Shown in pieces: positions 17,177-24,389 of a stretch of DNA of 64,000 bases. Positions within the stretch are counted from its first letter, which is position 1, and every line of letters starts with the position of its first letter. The translations under genes were made by a program, and so were the position numbers. This DNA is from Rubrivivax sp. GTDB lineage: Bacteria > Pseudomonadota > Gammaproteobacteria > Burkholderiales > Burkholderiaceae_C. Where the stretch lies: contig JAURZM010000007.1 in assembly GCA_030653385.1 (NCBI GenBank), positions 62,001 through 126,000 on the forward strand, given 5' to 3'. The notes below the pieces were generated by a model, which searched no databases, was not told the origin of the DNA, and saw nothing but the letters and a program-made list of their open reading frames with translations.

Positions 17177-17866
17177 ATGGCAACAATTCTGGTCGTGGAC
17201 GACGAGCTGGGCATCCGGGCCCTGCTGTCGGAGATCCTCACCGACGAAGGACACACCGTCGAACTCGCCGAGAACGCGGCGCAGGCACGCCAGGTGCGTG
17301 AATCGCTGCGCCCGGACCTCGTTCTGCTGGACATCTGGATGCCCGACGTCGACGGCGTCACGCTGCTGAAGGAATGGTCGGCTGGCGGGCAACTGAGCAT
17401 GCCGGTGATCATGATGAGCGGCCACGGCACCATCGACACCGCGGTCGAAGCCACCAAGGTGGGCGCCAGCGCCTTCCTGGAAAAGCCCATCACGCTGCAG
17501 AAACTGCTGCGCGCGGTGGAACAGGCCCTGGTCAAACCCAACCAGCGCACGGCGCCCGCCCTGAAAAATGCCCGCAGCGAACTGGTGGGCGGCAGCGAGG
17601 CGCTGCCGATGTTGACCACCGGCGGCCCGCTGCACGGCATGGGCCACCTGGAAGGCCCGCGCCCGGAACAGAGCTTCGACCTGGACCGCCCGCTGCGCGA
17701 AGCCCGCGACGCCTTCGAGAAGAGCTACTTCGAGTTCCACCTGGCCAAGGAAGGCGGCAGCATGACCCGCGTGGCCGAAAAAACCGGCCTGGAGCGCACC
17801 CACCTGTACCGCAAGCTCAAGCAGCTGGGCGTCGACCTGTCGCGCAACAAGCGCACCGGGGGCTGA
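17177..17866 (+). CDS. NtrX-like response regulator without the AAA+ domain
   Basis: 229 residues. The receiver domain (1-120) has the acidic pair D8/D9, phosphoacceptor D52 in LLDIWMPDVDG and K in FLEKPIT. A linker (about 125-175) leads to a Fis-type helix-turn-helix (RVAEKTGLERTHLYRKLKQL). Classical NtrX (about 450 residues) has a central sigma-54-interacting AAA+ domain, which is absent here. It can therefore bind DNA but not drive sigma-54 open-complex formation itself. The receiver–HTH form next to NtrY and rsmB recurs in Burkholderiales. Confidence 0.88.
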   Translation: MATILVVDDELGIRALLSEILTDEGHTVELAENAAQARQVRESLRPDLVLLDIWMPDVDGVTLLKEWSAGGQLSMPVIMMSGHGTIDTAVEATKVGASAFLEKPITLQKLLRAVEQALVKPNQRTAPALKNARSELVGGSEALPMLTTGGPLHGMGHLEGPRPEQSFDLDRPLREARDAFEKSYFEFHLAKEGGSMTRVAEKTGLERTHLYRKLKQLGVDLSRNKRTGG

Positions 17867-17912
17867 AGCGGCCTGTGGCCGCGACACCTGGCAGGGGCGG
17901 TGCGCGGCTGGT

Positions 17913-17918
17913 TATAAT
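17913..17918 (+). promoter_or_regulatory. -10 element of the tRNA-Phe promoter
   Basis: A perfect TATAAT ends 14 bases before the first base of the mature tRNA, placing transcription start near 17925. No good -35 hexamer is seen at the usual distance. Confidence 0.6.
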
Positions 17919-17932
17919 CTTGGGCTCTGCAT

Positions 17933-18008
17933 GGCCTGGTAGCTCAGTTGGTAGAGCAGCGGATTGAAAATCCGCGTGTCGGTGGTTCGATTCCGCCCCA
18001 GGCCACCA
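17933..18008 (+). tRNA. tRNA-Phe (anticodon GAA)
   Basis: 76 bases with encoded CCA. The acceptor arms GGCCTGG and CCAGGCC pair fully. The D-loop region is AGCTCAGTTGGTAGAGC. The anticodon stem GCGGA/TCCGC encloses TTGAAAA, giving anticodon GAA. The T-arm GGTGGTTCGATTCCGCC is intact. Its last 14 bases are repeated at 21928-21941, marking it as an integration site. Confidence 0.97.
17995..18008 (+). repeat. Direct repeat GCCCCAGGCCACCA, att-like copy inside tRNA-Phe
   Basis: These 14 bases at the 3' end of tRNA-Phe recur exactly at 21928-21941. Duplicated tRNA 3' ends are the usual scar of tyrosine-integrase elements. Confidence 0.8.
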
Positions 18009-18021
18009 CCCATCCCCGCCG

Positions 18022-18045
18022 AAGCCCATCCATCGTGATGGGCTT
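18022..18045 (+). terminator. Hairpin downstream of tRNA-Phe
   Basis: AAGCCCATC and GATGGGCTT make a 9-bp stem with loop CATCGT, followed by the T-containing stretch TGTCGTTT. It begins 14 bases after the tRNA and could end its transcript. It resembles the hairpin after the second tRNA 3'-end copy. Confidence 0.6.
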
Positions 18046-18188
18046 TGTCGTTTCCGGGATGGCTGCATACCGGTTGCTCAGAGCTCCAACGGGTCGGCTG
18101 GAGTTCGGTGCTGAACTTCATCGCAATGGCGCGGTGACCGTCCGTAGAATTCTCCCGCGGCACTGAAGCCTGGCATGGGGATGGAGCT

Positions 18189-18420
18189 ATGGCGATACCG
18201 GGCTTTCAGTCATGGATGCTTCCTGTGCTCAATGAGTCCGCAGCCGGCGAGGTTCGCATTTCCAATGTTGTTGCCGTGCTCGGCGCAAAGCTGGGCCTGA
18301 CGTAGGCCGAGCTCTCGGAGCTTTTACCCTCCGGTAAGCAAACCACGTTCGCCAACCGTGTCAACTGGGCCAAGAGCTACCTCGGCAAGGCGGGACTCAT
18401 CCGTCTGACAAAGCGTGCGG
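18189..18420 (+). pseudogene. Remnant of an Mrr-type restriction protein, N-terminal domain with in-frame TAG
   Basis: The frame starts MAIPGFQSWMLPVLN and continues to AKLGLT, where a TAG stop (18303-18305) interrupts it. After the stop the same frame reads AELSELLPSGKQTTFANRV and then WAKSYLGKAGLIRLTKR. This matches the N-terminal winged-helix domain of Mrr-like type IV restriction endonucleases, which cut modified DNA. The ATG has a GGAG ribosome site. Nothing resembling the PD-(D/E)xK catalytic domain follows, so the gene is both nonsense-mutated and truncated. Confidence 0.75.
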
Positions 18421-18750
18421 AGGCGCCGGGCGCAGTCGGCGGCGCGGTTGCCTCTTCAGGCGCGGCAGGGGCATCCAGCAGATCCAACTGCAGGCTGCCC
18501 GACTTGCTCCATGGCATGCGCATGGTCGGCATCGTGCCGAGGCGGCTGGAAGAGCGGTAGTCCCTGCGCTGAGCGAGCCTCCTGTCCCGCCGCATCTCAG
18601 CGGTGTCTCGGATTGCCTCGCGAAGTCCCAGGAGCAACGGCCACGGCTCACCAATGGTTTCAACTTTCTGCTGAGGCTCGCATCAGCCACTGGCGTGGAC
18701 CGCCAGCTTCGGGCAGCAACGAGTCATCGTCTCTTTCCTGCTCTTCTATA
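18421..18750. other. Island stretch without a supportable gene
   Basis: About 330 bases between the Mrr remnant and the toxin–antitoxin operator. Several short frames cross it on both strands, but none has a start site, codon usage or family signature that I can support. It may be eroded sequence of the missing Mrr catalytic part or of a neighbouring gene. Confidence 0.5.
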
Positions 18751-18779
18751 TGTCCGAAAAACGTGCTATTTTTCGGACA
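18751..18779 (+). promoter_or_regulatory. Perfect palindrome overlapping the antitoxin start, probable autoregulatory operator
   Basis: TGTCCGAAAAA (18751-18761) and TTTTTCGGACA (18769-18779) are exact 11-base inverted repeats around the 7-base centre CGTGCTA. The last base is the A of the antitoxin ATG. A possible -10, TGCTAT (18764-18769), lies in the centre, which would put transcription start at or next to the ATG. AbiEi antitoxins are known to repress their own promoters through inverted repeats. Confidence 0.75.
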
Positions 18780-19450
18780 TGAAAGTTGCCAGTCCGTCAA
18801 CGCACACCAGCACCAAGCCAGATGCCCGGCCTCGGCGTACTGTCGACTCCAGCATCGACGCCGCCATCTCACGCAAGGTGCGCCGTGCCAAGCCAGGTAC
18901 CGTGTTCACACCAGCGCTGTTTGCGGGTCTGGGTGGCCGCGCCGCGGTCGACAAGGCCCTTCAGCGATTGCTCGCACGCGACGAACTGCGCCGCCTGTCA
19001 CGTGGGCTGTACGACAAGCCCCGGCACGACCCGCTGCTCGGAACCTTGTGGCCATCAGTCGATGCCGTGGTCGCGGCAATCACCGGCAAGGACAAGCTGC
19101 GACTTCAACCCACAGGCGCCTATGCAGCCAACCTGCTCGGACTGTCCGACCAGGTGCCCGCACGCGTCGAGTTCCTGACCGATGGCACCAGCCGCACCGT
19201 CAAGGCGGGGCCGATGCACATCGTGCTGAAGCGGACCACGCCACGCCAGATGGCCGCGGCAGGACGTACCAGCGGCCTGGTGATCCAGGCCCTGCGCAGC
19301 CTGGGGTCTGAGCATGTGACACCACAACGACTCGAGAAGCTCATGCGCAACGTTCCCGCAGCCGAACGCCGCACCTTGCTGGAAGACCTGAGCTTGGCAC
19401 CGGGCTGGATGCAGCCCACCCTGCGGGCCTTGGCCGCGGACAGGTCATAA
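18779..19450 (+). CDS. AbiEi-like antitoxin / DUF6088 transcriptional repressor
   Basis: 223 residues. After a basic N-terminus, residues about 25-85 form a winged helix (ISRKVRRAKPGTVFTPALF and RLLARDELRRLSRGLYDKP), the DNA-binding part of AbiEi-type antitoxins. The C-terminal part carries LQPTGAYAANLLGL and RVEFLTDGTSRTVKAG, typical of DUF6088. It pairs with the toxin gene two bases downstream. It is expected to counter the toxin without direct binding (type IV system) and to repress via the palindrome at its start. The ATG at 18779 is chosen because it matches the operator position; the frame is open 28 codons further upstream. Confidence 0.85.
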   Translation: MKVASPSTHTSTKPDARPRRTVDSSIDAAISRKVRRAKPGTVFTPALFAGLGGRAAVDKALQRLLARDELRRLSRGLYDKPRHDPLLGTLWPSVDAVVAAITGKDKLRLQPTGAYAANLLGLSDQVPARVEFLTDGTSRTVKAGPMHIVLKRTTPRQMAAAGRTSGLVIQALRSLGSEHVTPQRLEKLMRNVPAAERRTLLEDLSLAPGWMQPTLRALAADRS

Positions 19451-19452
19451 CA

Positions 19453-20499
19453 ATGGCAAGGCTCGCATCGCAGTTCGTCGCTCTGCCGCCCGAGCGGCGC
19501 GCGCTCGCGTTCACGCAGACGGCCGCGCGCATGGCGGTGTCGAGCGTGATGGTCGAGAAGGACTTCTGGGTCAGCTGGCTGCTGGGGCTGCTCTTCGCCG
19601 ACCCTGCCTTGGCGCCCCATCTTGTGTTCAAGGGCGGCACTTCACTGTCCAAGGTCTATGGCGTGATCGACCGCTTCTCCGAGGACATCGACCTGTCGAT
19701 GTCGCCTGCGTTTGTAGGCGCTGACGAGTCGGTCTTCGCGGCCATGAAGAGCCGAACACGGCGCGATGCAGCGCTGGCACAGATGCAGGCTCAGTGTGGT
19801 GAGCAGACGCGCAACATCCTGATGCCGCGTCTCGAACAGGCCATCGTCGAACACCTCGGTCGCCGCTCGGCAGGCGCACCGTGGCTGCGCTACGAGGACG
19901 ATGCGGTCGCGCGCTCGCCGGTGGTGCACTTCGAGTACCCGACGGCATCCGAGGCCGGCTTCGACTACCTGCGCCGCGAAGTGAAGCTCGAACTGGGGTC
20001 CCTCACCGACCAGCGGCCCACCGAGCAGCATGCGGTGCGCCCGTGGGTCGTCGACGACTTCCCCACCGCCTTCCCCGATTGGCAGTGCCAGGTGACCGCG
20101 CTCGAGCTGGCGCGCACGTTCTGGGAGAAGGCCACCATCCTGCACGCTGAGCACCATCGTCCCGCCGACCAGGCCACCCCCGATCGTTATGCGCGGCACT
20201 ACGCCGACATGGAGCGCTTGCTTCGCCACCCCGACGCCACCACGATGCTTGCAGACCATGCGCTCTGCGAGCGTGTCGTCGCGTGGAAGAGCCAGGTGTT
20301 TGCGCGCCAATGGGCACGCTACGATCTGGCCCGGCCAGGCACGTTTCGCTTGCTGCCTGCCGACGACCGGCTGGCGGCCCTGGCGCGCGACTATGCGCAG
20401 ATGCGCGCCATGTTCATTGCCGCACCGCCTGAGTTCGAGGTCGTGACGGCCCGCCTTGCCAGTGCCGAGGGTACGCTGAACACGACTGGCACTACCTAG
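19453..20499 (+). CDS. AbiEii/AbiGii-type nucleotidyltransferase toxin
   Basis: 348 residues. The nucleotidyltransferase core is intact: FKGGTSLSKVYGVIDRFSED with GGTS at 61-64 and the metal acidic pair D78 and D80 in SEDIDL. Family members transfer nucleotides to tRNA acceptor ends or other targets and cause abortive infection on phage attack. The later REVKLELGSL and LARTFWEKATILHAEHHR motifs are characteristic of the family. The gene starts two bases after the antitoxin stop. Confidence 0.9.
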   Translation: MARLASQFVALPPERRALAFTQTAARMAVSSVMVEKDFWVSWLLGLLFADPALAPHLVFKGGTSLSKVYGVIDRFSEDIDLSMSPAFVGADESVFAAMKSRTRRDAALAQMQAQCGEQTRNILMPRLEQAIVEHLGRRSAGAPWLRYEDDAVARSPVVHFEYPTASEAGFDYLRREVKLELGSLTDQRPTEQHAVRPWVVDDFPTAFPDWQCQVTALELARTFWEKATILHAEHHRPADQATPDRYARHYADMERLLRHPDATTMLADHALCERVVAWKSQVFARQWARYDLARPGTFRLLPADDRLAALARDYAQMRAMFIAAPPEFEVVTARLASAEGTLNTTGTT

Positions 20500-20663
20500 G
20501 CAGCGCCGCGCGCGCCATCGGTTCATCCCGCCGGCTCGGAGAACTCAAGTCCACCTCGCACGCCTCGCCGGCACACAAGGAGCAGCAACGTCCAAGCCGT
20601 CAGGCCATTGGGGATGGAGTAACCCAGGCAGTAACTCCGCAAGCCTGGATTGGCGAGCTTTAG

Positions 20664-20674
20664 GGAAGTGCTGA
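20664..20674 (+). repeat. Left terminal inverted repeat of the IS5 element
   Basis: GGAAGTGCTGA, one mismatch to the right end; preceded by target duplication TTAG. Confidence 0.75.
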
Positions 20675-20806
20675 ACAAAGCGTCATCCAGTAGCCGTTGA
20701 ATTCCAACGACGTTCGGATTTCGCGATGCAAGAAATGCGGGCGCATCTGAGGGCGACGAGCTCTATTCGAAACGTAACTCATGGCAACTTGGTGCCCTTT
20801 ACGTAC

Positions 20807-21823
20807 TCAGGACGCACCAACGCCTTGGTGTCGGTCATCCAGTAGTGCGCGCTTGGCCAGCACGAGGTTGGCCAGGGCGAGTTGCGCGTACAGGCGGGTG
20901 CCGTTCTTGTATAGACCGCGGTAGCTGACCTTCTTGTATCCGAACAGGTTCTTGACGACGTGGAACGGGTGCTCCACGAGCGCCCGGATCTGCGCCTTCT
21001 TGCGCTCCACCAGCACCGTGAGTTCCTTGAGCAGGCCTTCGGGCATGGCCTTGATCACGCCGCGCTTGGTGGCCACGAGCCACTTCACGTCCTTGCGGAT
21101 GTCGCCTTCCTTCTGCGCTTCGGTGATTTCCGCTCGCTTGTCCACGCCGGTGTAGCCCGCGTCGGCGTGCACGCGCGCTTCCTGGCCGTGCAGCAGTTCG
21201 TGCGTGTGGGCCACGTCGCTCTCGTTGGCCGCCGTGGCGTGCACGCTGTGCACCAGGCCGGACTCGGCGTCGACGCCGATGTGCGCCTTCATCCCGAAGT
21301 GCCACTGGTTGCCCTTCTTGGCCTGGTGCATCTCGGGGTCGCGGGCGTGGTCCTTGTTCTTGGTCGACGGGGGTGCGGCGATGATGGTGGCGTCCACCAG
21401 CGTGCCCTCGCGCATGAGTAACCCGCGCTGGCCCAGGTGGGCGTTGACTTGCTCGAAGATGGCCTTCGTCAATTGCTGATCTTCCAGCAGGCGGCGGAAT
21501 TTCAGCAGCGTCGTGGCGTCGGGCACCTGCTCACGCGCCAGGTCGATGCCCACGAACTCGCGCATGGCCTGGCTGTCGTAGATGGCATCCTCCAGACCTT
21601 CGTCGCTCAGGCTGTACCACTGCTGCAGGAAGTACATGCGCAGCATGCGCGGAACGCCGATGGGCGGGCGACCGACGCGGCCGCTGCTGGGGTAGTGCGG
21701 CTCGATGAGCGCAATCAGCGCTGTCCACGGCACCACCTGCTGCATCTCGCCCAGGAACTTCTCGCGCCTTGTCTTGCGCTTCTTGCCCGCGTATTCCAGG
21801 CTGGCAAAGCTCGTCTGCTTCAT
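20807..21823 (-). CDS. IS5-family DDE transposase
   Basis: 338 residues from the ATG giving MKQTSFASLEY, the usual IS5-group N-terminus; an in-frame start 12 codons earlier is less typical. DDE residues are in TLVDATIIAAPPST (first D), VHADAGYTGVDKR (second D) and ALVEHPFHVVKNLFGYKKV (E, with the Y(2)R(3)E(6)K-type pattern). The N-terminal DUF772 region contains RMYFLQQWYSLSDEGLEDAI. The frame is intact, so the element could be active. Confidence 0.92.
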   Translation of the reverse strand: MKQTSFASLEYAGKKRKTRREKFLGEMQQVVPWTALIALIEPHYPSSGRVGRPPIGVPRMLRMYFLQQWYSLSDEGLEDAIYDSQAMREFVGIDLAREQVPDATTLLKFRRLLEDQQLTKAIFEQVNAHLGQRGLLMREGTLVDATIIAAPPSTKNKDHARDPEMHQAKKGNQWHFGMKAHIGVDAESGLVHSVHATAANESDVAHTHELLHGQEARVHADAGYTGVDKRAEITEAQKEGDIRKDVKWLVATKRGVIKAMPEGLLKELTVLVERKKAQIRALVEHPFHVVKNLFGYKKVSYRGLYKNGTRLYAQLALANLVLAKRALLDDRHQGVGAS

Positions 21824-21878
21824 GCCTCGATCATCCACGGCGCCATCGGGCTCCGCCATCGTGCTTGACCCGGATAAA

Positions 21879-21889
21879 TCAGCATTTCC
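21879..21889 (-). repeat. Right terminal inverted repeat of the IS5 element
   Basis: TCAGCATTTCC on the plus strand, followed by target duplication TTAG. Confidence 0.75.
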
Positions 21890-21927
21890 TTAGCGTTCTC
21901 GCGTGTGTCCAGCCATCATTCGAGTGA

Positions 21928-21941
21928 GCCCCAGGCCACCA
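21928..21941 (+). repeat. Second copy of the tRNA-Phe 3' end (att-like)
   Basis: GCCCCAGGCCACCA, identical to 17995-18008. It is a tRNA 3' end without the rest of a tRNA, followed after 16 bases by a terminator hairpin, as expected at the far junction of a tRNA-integrated element. Confidence 0.8.
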
Positions 21942-21957
21942 TACAATTCAAAGACTC

Positions 21958-21980
21958 AGCCCAACTCGATCGGTTGGGCT
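21958..21980 (+). terminator. Intrinsic terminator, probably the ancestral tRNA-Phe terminator
   Basis: AGCCCAAC and GTTGGGCT form an 8-bp stem with loop TCGATCG, followed by TTGTTGTTTC. It stands 16 bases after the second tRNA 3'-end copy. Confidence 0.7.
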
Positions 21981-21993
21981 TTGTTGTTTCTGA

Positions 21994-22361
21994 GGTGCTT
22001 GTAGGGGCTGTGCAGGGGAGAGCCGGGGTTTTTGGCCCCAAGCCGGCCGTCTGCCAGCCTGAAACGGTGGAACAAGTTCCAGCCCCGTCGCACCCGCGCA
22101 CAGCCCGTGCGGGTGGAAGAATTCCATTCTCCCGGCAGCCGGGCGCTCGGCCGAACGTGGCTGCGGAGCAGTCGCACCCCTCCACCGCAGCACGGAAGCA
22201 GCGGCCTCACCGTGAACGCACTGGAGCAGCATGGGCGCCTACGGGCACCCGAATGCGGGGCCGGGAGAACGCGGCTGGTGCGTGACGGGCGAGGTCGCTA
22301 GCCTGTTGAAGGGTTCCGGCGTGTCGTCTGGACCTCCCCAACTGCCGTCCCGAACGGTTCC
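21994..22361. other. Intergenic stretch without a supportable gene
   Basis: About 370 bases between the terminator and the hydrolase ribosome site. Short open frames exist on both strands but overlap one another, and I recognise no family. No promoter stands out apart from the AAGGAG site just downstream. Confidence 0.5.
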
Positions 22362-22372
22362 AAGGAGACAAG

Positions 22373-23704
22373 ATGAGACTCAAGGCCCTGGCATTTGCCG
22401 CGCTGATGGCCGTTGCCGCCGCCGCCCATTCCACCCCGCCGCCGAAGTACTACGTCGACGAGACCAAGTTGCCCTTCGGCGAGGTGCCCGGGGTCTCCAC
22501 CCAGCGCCTGTGGGGCGTGCACAACAACGCCGGCTACCGCATCGAGGTGCCCGCGAACTGGAACGGCAGGCTCGTGATCTGGGCCCACGGCTACCGCGGC
22601 GAAGGGCTGGAGCTGACGGTCGACAACCACCCGCTGCGTGCTTTCCTGGTGTCCCAGGGCTATGCCTGGGCGGCATCAAGCTACAGCAGGAACTCCTACG
22701 ATCCGTCTCAAGGCGCCAAGGACAGCCACGCGCTGGCACAGTTCTTCAACGGCCTCATTGGCAAGCCGATGAAGACCTACGTCACCGGCGCCTCGATGGG
22801 CGGCCACGTCACCACCGTGATGGCCGAGCAGTGGCCGCGAAGCTATGCAGGCGCGATGCCGATCTGCGGCGTGATGGGCGACTACGAGCTGTTCGACTAC
22901 TTCCTCGACTTCAACGTCGCGGCGCAGACGCTGTCGGGGATGAACGCGACCTATCCCTTCGGGCCCGACTACATGACCGTCACTGCGCCGGCTACCAAGG
23001 CGGCGCTTGGCCCGGCCTTCCCGTTTGCGCTGAACGCACAGGGCCAGCAGTTGAAGGGCCTCCACGAGCAGCGGTCCGGCGGCGTGCGGCCGCTCTTCGA
23101 ACAGGGGTTCCTGTTCTGGAACGGCGTGGTGCCCGGCAACTTCATGTTCCTGCGCGGCGTGGGCGACGGCACGCTGCCGCGCCAGCCCGGCTTGGCGGTG
23201 CAGAACTCGGACGTCGTCTACCAGTTCGATGCCGACCCGGCGCTCAGCGGCGCCGAGACGGCGTTCAACGACATGGTGCAGCGCATCACCGCCGACCCGC
23301 AGGCGCGCCGCCGCAACGGCCTGGCCAACGTGACGCCGACCCCGGGCGACCTGAAGATCCCGATGCTGACGCTGCACACGCTGGGCGACCTTTTTGTGCC
23401 CTTCCACATGCAGCAGGTGTACGCGAGCCGGGTCGCCGCCAAGGGCGCGTCGCACCTGTTGGTGCAGCGCGCGACGCGCGACTACGGCCACTGCACGTTC
23501 ACCCCGTCGGAGCTCGTCACCACTTTCACCGACCTCGTGAATTGGGTCGAAGCCGGCGTCAAGCCGGCGGGCGACGATGTGTTGAACCCCACCGCGGTAG
23601 CCAACCCGGCTTTCGGCTGTGCTTACACCGATAAGGTGGCGCCGCGGCAGTGGGACAACCCCGCGCTCGCCTTCCTTAAGCCGCCGGCCTGCCCGACACC
23701 GTGA
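22373..23704 (+). CDS. Secreted alpha/beta-hydrolase
   Basis: 443 residues with a signal peptide (1-20, ALAFAALMAVAAAAHSTP). The nucleophile elbow is GASMGG (about 140-145) after a typical LVIWAHGYRGEG strand-loop. The acidic residue is probably D in TLGDLFVPFH and the histidine is in DYGHCTF, all near the end as the fold requires. The family has broad esterase or peptidase use; a specific substrate cannot be assigned. AAGGAG lies 5 bases before the ATG. It stands alone just outside the island, convergent with the DUF839 remnant. Confidence 0.75.
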   Translation: MRLKALAFAALMAVAAAAHSTPPPKYYVDETKLPFGEVPGVSTQRLWGVHNNAGYRIEVPANWNGRLVIWAHGYRGEGLELTVDNHPLRAFLVSQGYAWAASSYSRNSYDPSQGAKDSHALAQFFNGLIGKPMKTYVTGASMGGHVTTVMAEQWPRSYAGAMPICGVMGDYELFDYFLDFNVAAQTLSGMNATYPFGPDYMTVTAPATKAALGPAFPFALNAQGQQLKGLHEQRSGGVRPLFEQGFLFWNGVVPGNFMFLRGVGDGTLPRQPGLAVQNSDVVYQFDADPALSGAETAFNDMVQRITADPQARRRNGLANVTPTPGDLKIPMLTLHTLGDLFVPFHMQQVYASRVAAKGASHLLVQRATRDYGHCTFTPSELVTTFTDLVNWVEAGVKPAGDDVLNPTAVANPAFGCAYTDKVAPRQWDNPALAFLKPPACPTP

Positions 23705-23723
23705 TGCAGACGGGGACGCTGGC

Positions 23724-24389
23724 TCAAGCCGGCCGCCCCCTCAGGCCGGCCAGCCGCCGATACAGCTGGCCGGCCCATCCTTCGGGCACGAAAGCACGCC
23801 AGTCGCCCTCGGGCTGGGCCAGGCGCTCGGCGACGATCCAAATCGAAGCAGGCGCCACAGAATTCGCTACCCCGGTAGTCGCCGGCTGCAACTGTCCTGC
23901 CGGCAGCGCCGATCTGTGCGCGATCGAGCACGGATCCCAGACCGCACCCTCGCCGCGACCGGGGCGGCCGCCACCGTCCACGCCTGCTGCCGTATCGACG
24001 ATGAACATGAGGCCGGCGGAATGCCAGATACCTTCGCCACGACTCATGCGCATGCAGTCCTTGGACAGTGCCTCGAAGGTGGGGCCTGCCATGGAGCCGA
24101 GCGTCACGCCACCGGGCTGTCCAGTCACCACCACCGGACTGGCATCGGGGTCGTTGATGTCGACCCACTCGAGTTCGTATTCATCACCGACATCCGGGTT
24201 CAGCGCCGACTGGTCGTTGGTGGCCGCCAGCGAGGCCGGACGCGCCTGTCTGAAGATGCTCTTGATGCGGGCTGCCAGGAGCTTGCCGCCATCGTGCAAG
24301 GCGCCCACCTCACCGGCCGTGTTCTTCGGCTTGAAGCGGAAAAGCGATGACAGGTTGCGGTTGTCCGCGGTCTCGTCAACCCGGCCGCA
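23724..24389 (-). pseudogene. C-terminal remnant of a DUF839/PhoX-like protein
   Basis: The minus-strand frame from an upstream TGA (24392-24390) reads GRVDETADNRNLSSLFRF, then KLLAARIKSIF, then ELEWVDINDPDASP, then MSRGEGIWHSAGLMFIVDT and GEGAVWDPC. These are in the order seen in DUF839/PhoX phosphatases (E-D-N-xx-S-x-FYRF, R-x-EG-xW, T-xx-G). The first half of the protein is missing: the frame meets the 3' end of the metallophosphoesterase gene. No normal start precedes it; the first usable codon is GTG at 24308. I read it as truncated by a past deletion or recombination. Confidence 0.55.

Larger units (their letters stand above)
20664..21889 (-). mobile_element. IS5-family insertion sequence, about 1.23 kb, with TTAG target duplication
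   Basis: The ends are imperfect inverted repeats GGAAGTGCTGA (20664-20674) and, inverted, GGAAATGCTGA (21879-21889), 10 of 11 identical. They are flanked on both sides by TTAG (20660-20663 and 21890-21893), which fits the YTAR target duplication of the IS5 subgroup. One intact transposase lies inside. The clean duplication suggests a fairly recent insertion into the island. The 140 bases between the left end and the transposase stop hold no gene. Confidence 0.85.
18009..21941. mobile_element. Genomic-island remnant at tRNA-Phe
   Basis: 3.9 kb lie between the tRNA-Phe 3' end and an exact 14-base copy of it. After the second copy comes a good intrinsic terminator, which is probably the original terminator of the tRNA gene. 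Inside are a broken Mrr-like gene, an AbiE-type toxin–antitoxin pair and an IS5-family element. No integrase gene is visible, so the element seems decayed and immobile by itself. Accessory gene content and the repeat geometry support acquisition by transfer. Confidence 0.7.

Noticed and set aside
18303-18305. Readthrough or recoding of the TAG inside the Mrr-like frame
   Set aside because: No readthrough context or recoding element is visible and the downstream catalytic domain is absent, so decay is the simpler explanation.
18377-18637. 86-residue minus-strand frame in the island (TMPTMRMPWSKSGSLQLDLL region)
   Set aside because: It reads somewhat like protein, but I recognise no family, it overlaps the Mrr remnant, and it has no convincing ribosome site.
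21916-22232. Short overlapping minus-strand frames after the island
   Set aside because: Three frames overlap one another across a terminator and the tRNA repeat; none has a start signal or family match.
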